Source of the DNA: Cyanobacteria bacterium FACHB-471
Lineage (GTDB): Bacteria > Cyanobacteriota > Cyanobacteriia > Elainellales > Elainellaceae
Assembly: GCA_014695345.1 (NCBI GenBank)
Contig: JACJOC010000084.1
Location: 62,001 to 126,000, forward strand
Direction: 5' to 3'
Length of the DNA stretch: 64,000 nt
Shown here one piece after another: positions 42,618-50,991 of this stretch. A model generated the notes under the pieces. That model was not told where the DNA came from and did no database searches. It worked only from the letters and a program-made list of their open reading frames with translations. Numbering within the stretch: position 1 is the stretch's first letter; each line of letters begins with the position of its first letter. The position numbers and the translations under genes were made by a program.

Positions 42618-42740
42618 TTACTGGGAAATAAACCCAGTCAACAGCAAGGGCAATAGCAACAGCCCCACCACAATCGCTGTTAACGTAACAGCGTCCACTT
42701 TAATGATGTTTTTGTCTTCGTTCTGATTTGAATTGCTCAT
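42618..42740 (-). CDS. Small single-pass membrane protein (40 aa)
   Basis: A 40-residue protein. The ATG at 42740 has GGAG eight bases upstream. A charged, Asn/Asp/Lys-rich N-terminus (about 1-16) precedes one hydrophobic helix starting at VTLTAIVVGLLLLPLLLTG (about 18-36), ending FISQ. It looks like the small subunits of thylakoid or membrane complexes, but I cannot match it to PsaM, PetN, PetL, PsbX, Psb30 or other standard ones. It is placed between the HlyD gene (convergent) and the SDH-family protease gene (same strand, upstream). Clean ribosome-binding site, composition and size make it a credible gene. Confidence 0.7.
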   Translation of the reverse strand: MSNSNQNEDKNIIKVDAVTLTAIVVGLLLLPLLLTGFISQ

Positions 42741-42791
42741 ATTAATATCTCCATAAACTAGATTTAACCAATAGCTTAACGAGAAATTTTA

Positions 42792-42821
42792 TGTAGGGGC
42801 GATTCGCGAATCGCCCCTACA
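42792..42821. terminator. 30-bp perfect palindrome
   Basis: TGTAGGGGCGATTCG and its exact complement, 18 bases past the SDH-protease stop. Same type as 27002-27035 with A/T changed to keep symmetry (GATTCGCGAATC versus GTTTCGCGAAAC), which indicates selection for pairing. Confidence 0.75.
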
Positions 42822-42839
42822 GGTAGGCAGGTTAAACTC

Positions 42840-43721
42840 CTAGCGCTGCGGCTGAGGTGAAGTGCCTCCGGGTTCTGGCAGGCGGGGACGAGGCTCATAG
42901 GGCATGGGAATGTATTGCACACTGGGGCGACCGCCGCGTGGCTGAGGATACAGATCCATCAGTTGATAAATTGAGGTGGGCATATCGGTATCGATCGGCA
43001 AACCCATTTCTTTGGCTTCTTCGACCGTGATCGGATAGTCGTGAGTGACACGCCCCGTGGTAATTGCTTCAATGATCGAATCTATTTTTTCAGGCGAAAT
43101 TTTCCTTTTAGGCACTTCATCTTCTAGCAAGGTGCGGACAAAACGCTGTACCTGAGCGATCGCCTTTTGAGCAATATCCGCCATAATCAGCGTCTGGTCA
43201 TCCACCTCACCGATCGGCTTGTCTTGCCTGACCCGCAAAATGCTAGCGGCTGGAAAGTTACCTAACTGGGGATCAACCGGCCCCAGCACCGCATTTTCAT
43301 CCATCACAATTTCGTCAGCCGCCAGTGCCAGCATCGTGCCGCCACTCATAGCATAGTGCGGCACAAACACCGTCACTTTAGAAGGGTGACGAATCAGCGC
43401 TCTAGCAATCTGCTCAGTTGCCAGCACCAAACCTCCGGGCGTATGCAGAATTAGATCGATCGGAGTTCCGGGCGGAGTCAGGCGAATTGCCCGCAAAATT
43501 TGTTCTGAATCTTCAATGCTGATAAAGCGCGAAAGCGGAATTCCCAACAGGTTAATAGATTCCTGTCGGTGAATCAGCAAAATAACGCGACCACCTCGTT
43601 GCCGTTCAAATTCTTTCAGTGCCTGCATACGTCGCAGCTCGACGGTTTGCCGCTGCCACGCAGGTTGAACAGAGGCGATCAGTAGCAAAATCCAGAAAAT
43701 GTCGGAAAAGTTAAAATTCAT
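42840..43721 (-). CDS. Clp-fold (SDH-family) membrane serine protease
   Basis: 293 residues. An N-terminal membrane anchor (MNFNFSDIFWILLLIASVQP) precedes a ClpP/crotonase-fold protease domain. It has GGRVILLIHRQESINLLGIPLSRFI, LILHTPGGLVLATEQIARAL (about 89-108), VPHYAMSGGTMLALAADEIVMDENAVLGPVDPQ (key MSGG with the presumed nucleophile Ser and the following helix) and a C-terminal Pro/Arg-rich tail. This matches the SDH proteinase family (PF01972-type), related to SppA. It probably cleaves membrane proteins or signal peptides at the cytosolic face. Start ATG 43721. Confidence 0.85.
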   Translation of the reverse strand: MNFNFSDIFWILLLIASVQPAWQRQTVELRRMQALKEFERQRGGRVILLIHRQESINLLGIPLSRFISIEDSEQILRAIRLTPPGTPIDLILHTPGGLVLATEQIARALIRHPSKVTVFVPHYAMSGGTMLALAADEIVMDENAVLGPVDPQLGNFPAASILRVRQDKPIGEVDDQTLIMADIAQKAIAQVQRFVRTLLEDEVPKRKISPEKIDSIIEAITTGRVTHDYPITVEEAKEMGLPIDTDMPTSIYQLMDLYPQPRGGRPSVQYIPMPYEPRPRLPEPGGTSPQPQR

Positions 43722-43918
43722 GGGAGCAGTGATGAAGTGAGAGGCTATTCTTCGTAACTGTGATTCGTTGCAACTATGGGTAGTAACATCTGCCTCATTG
43801 TTTCATTGCAACCGTTTTTGCTGATCTACCTTTAGAAGAATAGACCGCCGCAGAATAGGCAACACTCACTTCAAGCCTCAGCGTTTATGATGCAAAGAAG
43901 TTCCGTTCAATCTGTTGG

Positions 43919-45706
43919 ATGATTTCTGCTGTGTGGTCAAGAATTTCCTGGCGAAAGATGCTGGTGGTGCTGCTATCGGTGGTGGCGATCGCCCTCAGTT
44001 CATGCAGTCTCAACTCGTTCAAAACCGAAGCAGCCCAGGTTCCACGAATTGTAGTCAGCAGCCTCAGCGACCCCAAAACCTTTAACCCAATTATTAACAC
44101 CGAGTCCAGCGACGTTCTGGCTTACATCTACGAAGGGCTACTCTCCCAAAACGGGCTAACAGGTGAGCTAGAACCGGGAATCGCAGAAAAGTGGGACATT
44201 TCAGACGACCAGCAAAGCATTATTTTCACCTTGCAGGAAGATTTGAAATGGTCTGACGGCGAGCCTTTGACGGTAGATGATGTCGTCTTTACCTACAACA
44301 GCATTGTCTTCAACGAAAAGGTCCCCAGCAGTGTTCAAGACATCTTTCGGATTGGCGAGACAGGAGCTTTTCCAAGCGTTAGGAAACTAGATGAGCGTCG
44401 GGTTGAGTTTCGCTCTCCTGAACCCTTTGCGCCCCTGCTACGGTTTGCGGGGTTGGGCGAAATTTTGCCTCAACACGCCTTGCAGAACTCCATAGAACAG
44501 ACGGATTCAGAAGGCAATCCTTTCTTTCTTTCAGCTTTGGGAACAGATACCCCTCCAGCTGAAATTGTGGGCAGTGGTCCTTACTACATTGCGAACTATG
44601 CGCCAACTCAACGGATTGTGCTAGAGCGAAATCCTTATTACTGGCGTAAAGATGCCCAAGGCAACCCGCAGCCCTACATTGAGCGCGTTGTGCTTGAAAT
44701 CGTCGAATCAACGGACACTTCTCTAATGCAGTTTCGTTCGGGGGGATTAGACGTTGAAGCCATTCCGCCGGAATACTTTGCGCTGACCAAACGAGAAGAA
44801 AGAAGGGGTAATTTCACTATTTATGAGGGTGGCCCAGCGCTCAGTACCACCTTTTTGACATTCAACCTGAACAAGGGCAGCCGAAATGGAACACCTTTGA
44901 TTGATCCGGTTAAGTCACGCTGGTTTAACTCACTGGAGTTTCGGAGGGCGATCGCCTATGCAATTGATCGCCCCACCATGATCAACAACATTTACCAGGG
45001 GTTGGGCGTTCCCCAAAACTCCCCCATTTACATTCAAAATCCTTACTACTTGTCGCCAGCGCAGGGCTTACCCACCTACGAATACGATCCAGCTAAAGCA
45101 AAAGAGTTACTCGAAAGCGCCGGATTTAAGTACAACAGCGCAGGGCAACTGCTGGATGCAGAGGGCAATCGGGTGCGCTTTAACCTGATTACCAATGCTG
45201 GAAATAAAGTGCGTGAAGCGTTGGGAGCACAATTTAAGCAAGATTTGTCCCAAATTGGCATTCAGGTTGACTTTCAGCCAATTTCATTCAACACCTTGGT
45301 AGATAAGCTCGATAACAGCCTTGATTGGGAGGCACTGATATTAGGCATTGGTGGAGCCGGGATTGAGCCAGATGGCGGCAGAAATACCTGGTCAGTCGAT
45401 GGCAGACTACACGTCTTCAACCAGGCACCCGCACAAGGGCAAACTCCTATCGAAGGGCGTGAAGTCACAGATTGGGAATTAGAGATTAGTCGGCTTTATG
45501 TTCAGGGCGGTCAAGAACTGGACGACGAAAAGCGCAAAGTCATCTACGGGCAAACCCAGCGCTTGGCACAGGAATATTTGCCGTTTATCTATTTAGTTAA
45601 TCCGCTGTCTTTGGTGGCAGTACGCGATCGCATTGAAGGCGTAAAGTATTCTGCATTAGGCGGTCCGATCTGGAATCTCTACGAACTTCAAGTCACTGAA
45701 AATTAA
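43919..45706 (+). CDS. Family 5 ABC solute-binding lipoprotein (peptide/nickel-type), first of a tandem pair
   Basis: 595 residues. A lipoprotein signal ends with the lipobox ALSSC (Cys29). The body carries the SBP_bac_5 signature: YIYEGLLSQNGLTGELEPGIAEKWDISDDQQSIIFTLQEDLKWSDGEPLTVDDVVFTYNSI (about 62-122; key LKWSDGEPLTADDV-like core) and AIAYAIDRPTMINNIYQGLG later. These receptors deliver oligopeptides or related solutes to Opp/Dpp-type ABC permeases. Permease and ATPase genes are absent here. A paralogue starts 13 bases after its stop, indicating a local duplication and one transcript. N-acyl anchoring puts it on the periplasmic face. Confidence 0.94.
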   Translation: MISAVWSRISWRKMLVVLLSVVAIALSSCSLNSFKTEAAQVPRIVVSSLSDPKTFNPIINTESSDVLAYIYEGLLSQNGLTGELEPGIAEKWDISDDQQSIIFTLQEDLKWSDGEPLTVDDVVFTYNSIVFNEKVPSSVQDIFRIGETGAFPSVRKLDERRVEFRSPEPFAPLLRFAGLGEILPQHALQNSIEQTDSEGNPFFLSALGTDTPPAEIVGSGPYYIANYAPTQRIVLERNPYYWRKDAQGNPQPYIERVVLEIVESTDTSLMQFRSGGLDVEAIPPEYFALTKREERRGNFTIYEGGPALSTTFLTFNLNKGSRNGTPLIDPVKSRWFNSLEFRRAIAYAIDRPTMINNIYQGLGVPQNSPIYIQNPYYLSPAQGLPTYEYDPAKAKELLESAGFKYNSAGQLLDAEGNRVRFNLITNAGNKVREALGAQFKQDLSQIGIQVDFQPISFNTLVDKLDNSLDWEALILGIGGAGIEPDGGRNTWSVDGRLHVFNQAPAQGQTPIEGREVTDWELEISRLYVQGGQELDDEKRKVIYGQTQRLAQEYLPFIYLVNPLSLVAVRDRIEGVKYSALGGPIWNLYELQVTEN

Positions 45707-45719
45707 GTTTTCTAGCTCA

Positions 45720-47504
45720 ATGTTTTTTTCTGTATTCTCAAAAATTTCTCTACGTCAAGCAAGCCTGGTGCTGCTGTCAGTGGTAGCGATCGCCCTCAAC
45801 TCATGCAGCCTCGATCGCTTCAAAGCTGAAGCCACTCAGGTTCCTCAAATGGTTGCCTCCGTTGGCACTGATCCCTCTACCTTTAACTATGCGCTCAACC
45901 AAGCAGCTCCTAATGTATTTGGCTACATCTATGAGGGCTTGATTACCAGTGATGGCATGACTGGGGAAATTATTCCGGCTCAAGCAGAATCATGGGAAGT
46001 CTCAGACGATAACTTGAGAATTACGTTTACCCTGCGCGAAGGGCTGAAGTGGTCAGATGGGGAGCCGCTGACGGCAGATGACGTAGTTTTTACCTTCAAC
46101 GACGTTTATCTAAACGAAGAAATCCCGGCTCCCACGCGAGACGTGCTGCGAATTGGCGAAAGTGGAGCGTTACCGACTGTGAGAAAGGTGGGCGATCGCC
46201 AAATCGAGTTTGTCTCCCCCGAACCCTTTGCACCCCTTCTGCTCTACGGTGGCGGCGCACCTATCTTGCCAGCCCACAAACTGCGTGAAGCCGTTGAAAC
46301 AAAAAATTCAGCCGGGGAACCGCTGTTTCTCTCCACCTGGGGCACTGGCACCGACCCTGGAGAAATCGTCGGCAACGGACCCTATGTCATGGTCAGCTAT
46401 TCCCCCGCAGAGCGGGTCGTCATGCGCCGTAACCCCTACTACTGGCAGCAGGATGAGCAAGGCAATCCTAAGCCTTATGTTGAACGGTTTGTCTGGCAGA
46501 TTATTGAGAACACCGACACAGCCCTGCTCGAATTTCGCTCTGGTGGCTCCGATCTGATCGAAATCTCAGCCTCCACCTTTCAATTGCTAAAGAAAGAAGA
46601 AAACAGAGGAAACTTCAGTATTTACCAAGGCGGTCCAGACACCAGTGCGCTCTATTTCTGCTTCAACTTGAATCAAGCCAGCCGTAATGGACAACCAATC
46701 GTTGACCCAGTCAAATCACGCTGGTTCAACACCCTGGAATTTCGTCAGGCAGTCGCTCATGCGATCGATCGCCCCACGATGATCAACAACATCTTCTTGG
46801 GATTAGGTGAAGCCCAAAACTCTCCAATTCCAGTGCAGAGTGTTTACTATCTTTCTCCACAGGAAGGCTTAAAAACCTACGATTACAATCTAGAGCAAGC
46901 AAAAGGGTTACTGACCAGTGCAGGATTTCAGTACAACAGTGCAGGTCAATTGCTGGATGCAGAGGGCAATCGAGTTCAATTCACCCTTCTAACCAATTCT
47001 GGCGGCAGACGAATTGCAACCATTGGTGCCCAAATCAAGCAAGACCTGGCTCAAATTGGGATGCAGGTCGATTTTCAGCCGATTGATTTCAACACTCTGA
47101 TTAACCGACTGGGCAATACCTTTGAGTGGGACGCTTACTTGGGAGGTATTACTGCAAGCACTGAACCTCACGGCTGGTCAGCAGTTTGGGCTTTAGACGG
47201 CAGCTTGCATACCTTCAACCAGGCACCTACCGCAGGGCAACCTCCCGTTGAAGGGCAACAGTTTGCCGATTGGGAACGCGAAATCGCTAACCTTTATGTC
47301 AAAGGGTCACAGGTTTTAGATGAAGCCGGACGCAGGGAAATCTACGCTCAGGCTCAGCAATTAATGCAGGAACACCTGCCATTTATCTATTTGGTCAACG
47401 CCTTGGACATGGCTGCTGTTCGCAATACAGTCCAGGGTATAGAGTATTCTTCTCTAGGCGGACCTTTATGGAATCTGCCTGACCTCCGAGTTGCTGAGAA
47501 TTAG
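45720..47504 (+). CDS. Family 5 ABC solute-binding lipoprotein, second of the tandem pair
   Basis: 594 residues, closely similar to the preceding gene along its whole length: same signal with lipobox ALNSC (Cys29), LKWSDGEPLTADDVVFTFND and AHAIDRPTMINNIFLGLGEAQNSP. Divergence is concentrated in the substrate-facing lobes (for instance VGTDPSTFNYALNQAAPNVFGY versus SLSDPKTFNPIINTESSDVLAY), suggesting different ligands or affinity. The 13-base gap to the first copy means co-transcription. The usual permease genes are missing. A small zinc-ribbon membrane protein gene follows 51 bases later. Confidence 0.94.
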   Translation: MFFSVFSKISLRQASLVLLSVVAIALNSCSLDRFKAEATQVPQMVASVGTDPSTFNYALNQAAPNVFGYIYEGLITSDGMTGEIIPAQAESWEVSDDNLRITFTLREGLKWSDGEPLTADDVVFTFNDVYLNEEIPAPTRDVLRIGESGALPTVRKVGDRQIEFVSPEPFAPLLLYGGGAPILPAHKLREAVETKNSAGEPLFLSTWGTGTDPGEIVGNGPYVMVSYSPAERVVMRRNPYYWQQDEQGNPKPYVERFVWQIIENTDTALLEFRSGGSDLIEISASTFQLLKKEENRGNFSIYQGGPDTSALYFCFNLNQASRNGQPIVDPVKSRWFNTLEFRQAVAHAIDRPTMINNIFLGLGEAQNSPIPVQSVYYLSPQEGLKTYDYNLEQAKGLLTSAGFQYNSAGQLLDAEGNRVQFTLLTNSGGRRIATIGAQIKQDLAQIGMQVDFQPIDFNTLINRLGNTFEWDAYLGGITASTEPHGWSAVWALDGSLHTFNQAPTAGQPPVEGQQFADWEREIANLYVKGSQVLDEAGRREIYAQAQQLMQEHLPFIYLVNALDMAAVRNTVQGIEYSSLGGPLWNLPDLRVAEN

Positions 47505-47555
47505 CTGGGCTAGGATTGGGGTAGCCCGCGTCCATTGACTACCCAGAGTTTGTTG

Positions 47556-47909
47556 ATGTCTGAGTGTCCTCGTTGTCATCAGCCCGTTGAAGTGCAGGCG
47601 ATCGCCTGCCCCCACTGCCGCTTGCCGCTCAAAGCCTTCGGGCATCCCGGTATCCCCCTGCATCGTGCAGACGGGGGAGACTATCTCTGTCCAACCTGTC
47701 TTTATCATGCCGATGACACCTGCAACTTTCCCCAGCGTCCCTATGCTAAGGACTGCACACTCTACGTTGACCAGTCCCAGCAGATTCGGCAGGTCACACC
47801 CTACAAGCCAAAATGGACTTCTCTAGCAAGAAGCTGGTTTAGTCGCAACGCAGTTTGGTTCGTTGTAGGAACGATTCTATTAATTAGTATCTTGATTGCT
47901 CTGTCTTGA
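47556..47909 (+). CDS. Zinc-ribbon protein with C-terminal membrane helix
   Basis: 117 residues from ATG 47556 (a TTG 21 bases earlier exists). The N-terminus is a zinc ribbon, CPRC (4-7) and CPHC (18-21), followed by a second cysteine cluster YLCPTCLYHADDTCNFPQRPYAKDC. The C-terminus is one membrane helix (VWFVVGTILLISILIAL) with the ribbons on the cytosolic side. I know this layout from cyanobacterial hypothetical proteins but no function. It follows the solute-binding pair by 51 bases and may be co-transcribed. Confidence 0.75.
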   Translation: MSECPRCHQPVEVQAIACPHCRLPLKAFGHPGIPLHRADGGDYLCPTCLYHADDTCNFPQRPYAKDCTLYVDQSQQIRQVTPYKPKWTSLARSWFSRNAVWFVVGTILLISILIALS

Positions 47910-47993
47910 TACTTTCTGAGTCGATTTTCAGGGAGGATTTGGAAGGTCCAATCTGTCTTTTAAGAACATCTGTTATCCAAAAATAGTAGAGGA

Positions 47994-48053
47994 GCTTAGC
48001 ATTCGGGCAAGAGTTTTCGGGCTATTTCATAGTCCGTCTACCGAATGCTAAGC
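47994..48053. terminator. Nested hairpin between convergent genes
   Basis: Outer arms GCTTAGCATTCGG / CCGAATGCTAAGC (13 bp, perfect), with an inner stem CGGGCTAT / ATAGTCCG. It lies between the zinc-ribbon gene and the hemerythrin gene, which converge, so it probably ends both. Confidence 0.75.
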
Positions 48054-48128
48054 CCCTACGGGGATATTTTCTGCTTATACCATTTCTATGTGCAGCCTTA
48101 AAGAAGGTTGGTATTGCAGGGGTTACTG

Positions 48129-48596
48129 CTACTTGATTGCAGCAACAACCTCTCCTTCCAACTTCGCTTTTGCGTCTTGAAACTCTTTGCCTAAAGACTT
48201 CAATTCGTCATCCTCCATGCATTCTCGGACGGCTTCAAAGATTTCACTTTCCTCCTCTTCGACGTGATGCTGAACTGCTTTTTTAAGCTGCTCAATCTTC
48301 GTCTTGAACTGGTCATCACTGGGGCTCATTGTCTTAATTTCTTCTAGAAGAACTTCTGCTTCTTCATGTTCTTCTTCTGCCTCTTCAATAAATTCAGCAG
48401 TTTCATCATATTCCCGCATAGCTGGATAAAAAACTAGCTCTTCAGCTTTAGCGTGTAGATTCAATTCCTTGTAGATTTGAGTCAAACATTCGTAGGTTTT
48501 CTTAGAGCTTTTGCTTTTTTCCAGTTCTTCAAATAGCTCTTCAACCTTACGATGATCGGCTTCAATCAATGTCAAAATGTCTTTTGCCTTAGCCAT
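48129..48596 (-). CDS. Hemerythrin HHE domain protein
   Basis: 155 residues, a single four-helix hemerythrin domain: IEADHRKVEELFEEL (about 11-25), LNLHAKAEELVFYPAM (about 46-61), EEEHEEAEVLL and HHVEEEESEIFEAV (about 110-123). The His/Glu set for a di-iron O2-binding site is present. The very acidic surface is typical of cyanobacterial members. It may bind O2 or NO or protect against oxidative stress. ATG 48596 is preceded by GGAGAACATC. Monocistronic. It is a separate protein from the two-domain hemerythrin at 18443. Confidence 0.92.
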   Translation of the reverse strand: MAKAKDILTLIEADHRKVEELFEELEKSKSSKKTYECLTQIYKELNLHAKAEELVFYPAMREYDETAEFIEEAEEEHEEAEVLLEEIKTMSPSDDQFKTKIEQLKKAVQHHVEEEESEIFEAVRECMEDDELKSLGKEFQDAKAKLEGEVVAAIK

Positions 48597-48869
48597 GATG
48601 TTCTCCTATCCCAAAAAGTTATGAAAACTGTTTCATTTTTTCAATCAGGTTTTAAGCCCGACTCTCTCAGATCATGGCACGGGAAATTTTTAGACTCATC
48701 ACTCTTCTGACTGAGTCAAGAATCTACTAGATTTTAGAGAAGCAATTCAGACTTTGGAGGTAGAAGAAATTAATCTGATTGAATTCGAAAATTAAGCAAA
48801 ATAACTTAGTGAAAGACAGATTAAGGAAGCGCTTGAATACTTGGATAGTAGAAAGTATTCACTAAAAAA

Positions 48870-48929
48870 GCGTGGCATTTAGACGAAAACTCTTGGACCG
48901 TTCCAGAGTTTATCTGCCAAATGCCACGC
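48870..48929 (-). terminator. Nested hairpin terminator after ycf39
   Basis: Outer stem GCGTGGCATTT / AAATGCCACGC (11 bp) with an inner stem AAACTCTTGG / CCAGAGTTT. Read on the minus strand it ends in TTTTTTAG. It is positioned 48 bases past the ycf39 stop. The same nested architecture as 47994-48053. Confidence 0.8.
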
Positions 48930-48976
48930 CCTTATACATACCTATAGCTGAATGCTTTTTCCTTAGCGGTTTGCAC

Positions 48977-49954
48977 TCAACTTTGCTTTTTGAATGGAGT
49001 TTTCTTTTTTGCTTTAGCTTTTTCTTTTTCGTAGTCCAACTCCCGCAGCTTCTTCATAATGCGGTTGAAATATTCCTGCATATAAGCTTCTAGAGTAGTG
49101 ATCTCTTTGGGCTCAATTTCAAATACTTCGTAAGTGCGATCCATTGAAGCCTGTAGTGGCTTACCGGTGGCGATGACTTCGGTGAAGGCAAGGCGATCGG
49201 ACAAGTTCCAACCCCATTGGAAAAATCGAGCAATTCGGCGGACAGCCCGCAGCAAGCCGATGGGCATTCGAGACACTTTTGCTTCTTGCCCAGACAGCCG
49301 TTCACAGAGGCGAATGATTTCGTAAGCTCCCCACGCACGTGAACCTACAACCGGAAAAGATTGGTTTGCGGTTTCGGGAACTTTGAGCGATCGCACCGCA
49401 AATTTGGCGATGTCTTGGGTATCCATGTAGGCGATCGGGGAGGTGTCACCCATCACCCAGACAGACTGGCGTTCCAAGATGGGGATGGCATATTGACCGA
49501 TTAAGCCCTGTAAAAATCCGCAGGGGCGCAGAATGGTGTAGTTCAATCCTGATTCAGCCAGGAAGGCTTCGGTACAGGACTTGATCTGCATCAACGGCAC
49601 ATCGGGATATTTTTCTGCATCCAGAATTGAGAAAAAGATGAATCGTTCGACGTTAGCTGCTTTTGCTGCCTGAATCAGGGATACTTTGCCTTCCCAGTCA
49701 ACCTGACTGATGCTAAGTGAATCAGTCGGACGGGTAGTTGCAGCATCAATGACAGCCGTTACACCTTTGAGTGCGGCAGTAATACTTTCAGGATCACGCA
49801 AGTCTCCTTTTACCAGTTCAGCGCCCCATTCCTTCAGGAAGGCCGCTTTCTTAAAACCTCGAACGAGACAGCGCACTTCGTATCCCTCATCGAGGGCGCG
49901 ACGGGTCACTTGTCTTCCCAAGGTGCCAGTCGCACCTACGATCAATAAGGTCAT
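48977..49954 (-). CDS. ycf39: Ycf39-type NAD(P)-binding protein (photosystem II assembly)
   Basis: 325 residues of the NmrA-like/atypical SDR family. The N-terminal Rossmann motif is LIVGATGTLGRQVTRRAL with GxxGxxG (about 6-13). DLRDPESITAALKGVTAVIDAA follows, and the YxxxK-like region is replaced by MQIKSCTEAFLAESGLNYTILRPCGF (about 122-147), as in Ycf39. The C-terminus is a Lys-rich tail (KAKAKKKTPFKKQ). Ycf39 binds HliD and delivers chlorophyll to newly made D1 in photosystem II assembly, on the stromal face of the thylakoid. Start ATG 49954. Followed by a strong terminator. Confidence 0.92.
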   Translation of the reverse strand: MTLLIVGATGTLGRQVTRRALDEGYEVRCLVRGFKKAAFLKEWGAELVKGDLRDPESITAALKGVTAVIDAATTRPTDSLSISQVDWEGKVSLIQAAKAANVERFIFFSILDAEKYPDVPLMQIKSCTEAFLAESGLNYTILRPCGFLQGLIGQYAIPILERQSVWVMGDTSPIAYMDTQDIAKFAVRSLKVPETANQSFPVVGSRAWGAYEIIRLCERLSGQEAKVSRMPIGLLRAVRRIARFFQWGWNLSDRLAFTEVIATGKPLQASMDRTYEVFEIEPKEITTLEAYMQEYFNRIMKKLRELDYEKEKAKAKKKTPFKKQS

Positions 49955-50198
49955 GAGAGATTCAATAAGAAGATCATTAACTTTTTATAAGATTATCAGA
50001 AACTACTCATTTATTCCGCATTCATTTGCCTGGGGTGATGAATTGGCAATCGCCAGATTAGAAGCATAGCTCTTTGTCTCAGTAGACAGCGATGATTCAA
50101 CTCTCAGGGCGATCGCCCTCCTTATAAAGCTGATAGGGTAGGTATAGAGTAGGGACTGTCTTCCGACAGTTGCCCTTGTTCTTCCTTTTGTACTCCCT

Positions 50199-50618
50199 AT
50201 GGCTATCTCGGATTCTTCTACGGCTAAAACACCGAAGGCAAAGTTATCTCAGGCAGACCGCGATCTCAACTGCACGGTTCAGCATCCAGTTGATTTGAGC
50301 AATGTTCGCAATCTGCATCGAGATATTCTCAGTGTTGAAAAGTCTCAGCGGATGGCGGAGTTTTTTAGCTTGCTGGGAGACGCAAACCGTCTTCGGATTT
50401 TGTCTGCTCTGGCAATTCAAGAGCTATGTGTATGCGATCTGGCGGCGATCGTCAAGATGAGCGAGTCAGCCGTTTCCCATCAACTGCGGGCGTTGCGGGC
50501 GTTGCGGCTAGTCAGCTATCGCAAGCAAGGGCGAAATGTTTTTTATTACCTGAAAGATAGCCACGTTCTGAATCTCTACCACGAAGTGGCTGAACATCTG
50601 GATGAGCCAGAAGAATAG
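50199..50618 (+). CDS. SmtB/ZiaR-like ArsR-family metal-responsive repressor
   Basis: 139 residues with ArsR winged-helix organisation. It carries both metal-site signatures: CVC at 77-79 in [10 protein letters not shown] (the alpha-3N ligands of ZiaR, together with the N-terminal Cys25/His29) and the alpha-5 set D120-x-H122...H133..E136, spaced exactly as in SmtB. Recognition helix: [18 protein letters not shown]. It should repress a zinc or other metal export gene and release DNA on metal binding. No P-type ATPase (ziaA) is adjacent, so its target is elsewhere or is itself. Confidence 0.9.
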   Translation: MAISDSSTAKTPKAKLSQADRDLNCTVQHPVDLSNVRNLHRDILSVEKSQRMAEFFSLLGDANRLRILSALAIQELCVCDLAAIVKMSESAVSHQLRALRALRLVSYRKQGRNVFYYLKDSHVLNLYHEVAEHLDEPEE

Positions 50619-50815
50619 CTTCAATTTTAGAAATAAGTACCTTAGATCTTCTTAGATCTGAAGTTAAGTTGCCTATGAGATCAGATGCTGTTTTAGAGAA
50701 TTTTGGTGAACAAAACGTCTGTGGGGGCAGGTTTAGCAATAATGCCGTCAGCCAAGGGCAAAGATAGCAAAACCTGCCCCTACCAGAGGATAAAGTTCTT
50801 TTCTACAAGATCTCC

Positions 50816-50920
50816 TTATTCTTCGCCGCCTTGAATTCTCAGCAGCAGGAACCCCATTCCCAGTCCTACCAGAATTAGGGTAGAAGCCAATATTGCAGCA
50901 TTAAAGATTTCGCCGTTCAC
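50816..50920 (-). CDS. petM: Cytochrome b6f complex subunit PetM
   Basis: 34 residues starting at GTG 50920 with AGGAGAACTTGA immediately upstream. Single membrane helix, with the PetM-typical core [20 protein letters not shown] (residues 15-34); compare the common LIxxGLxxGFLLLxIQGGE. PetM is the 7 kDa peripheral small subunit of the thylakoid cytochrome b6f complex and supports its stability. The gene diverges from pdxA (start 50992), sharing a 71-base promoter region. It is below the size that simple ORF scanning reports. Confidence 0.93.
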   Translation of the reverse strand: MNGEIFNAAILASTLILVGLGMGFLLLRIQGGEE

Positions 50921-50991
50921 TCAAGTTCTCCTGTATGCAGATGAATCGGATTTTCAAACCTATCTGAAGTATTCTAAAGCAGTTTGTAGCC

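Noticed and set aside
48872-49093. 73-codon frame at the ycf39 terminator
   Set aside because: It runs through the hairpin and antisense to the end of ycf39; the Phe-rich product reflects poly-A/T.
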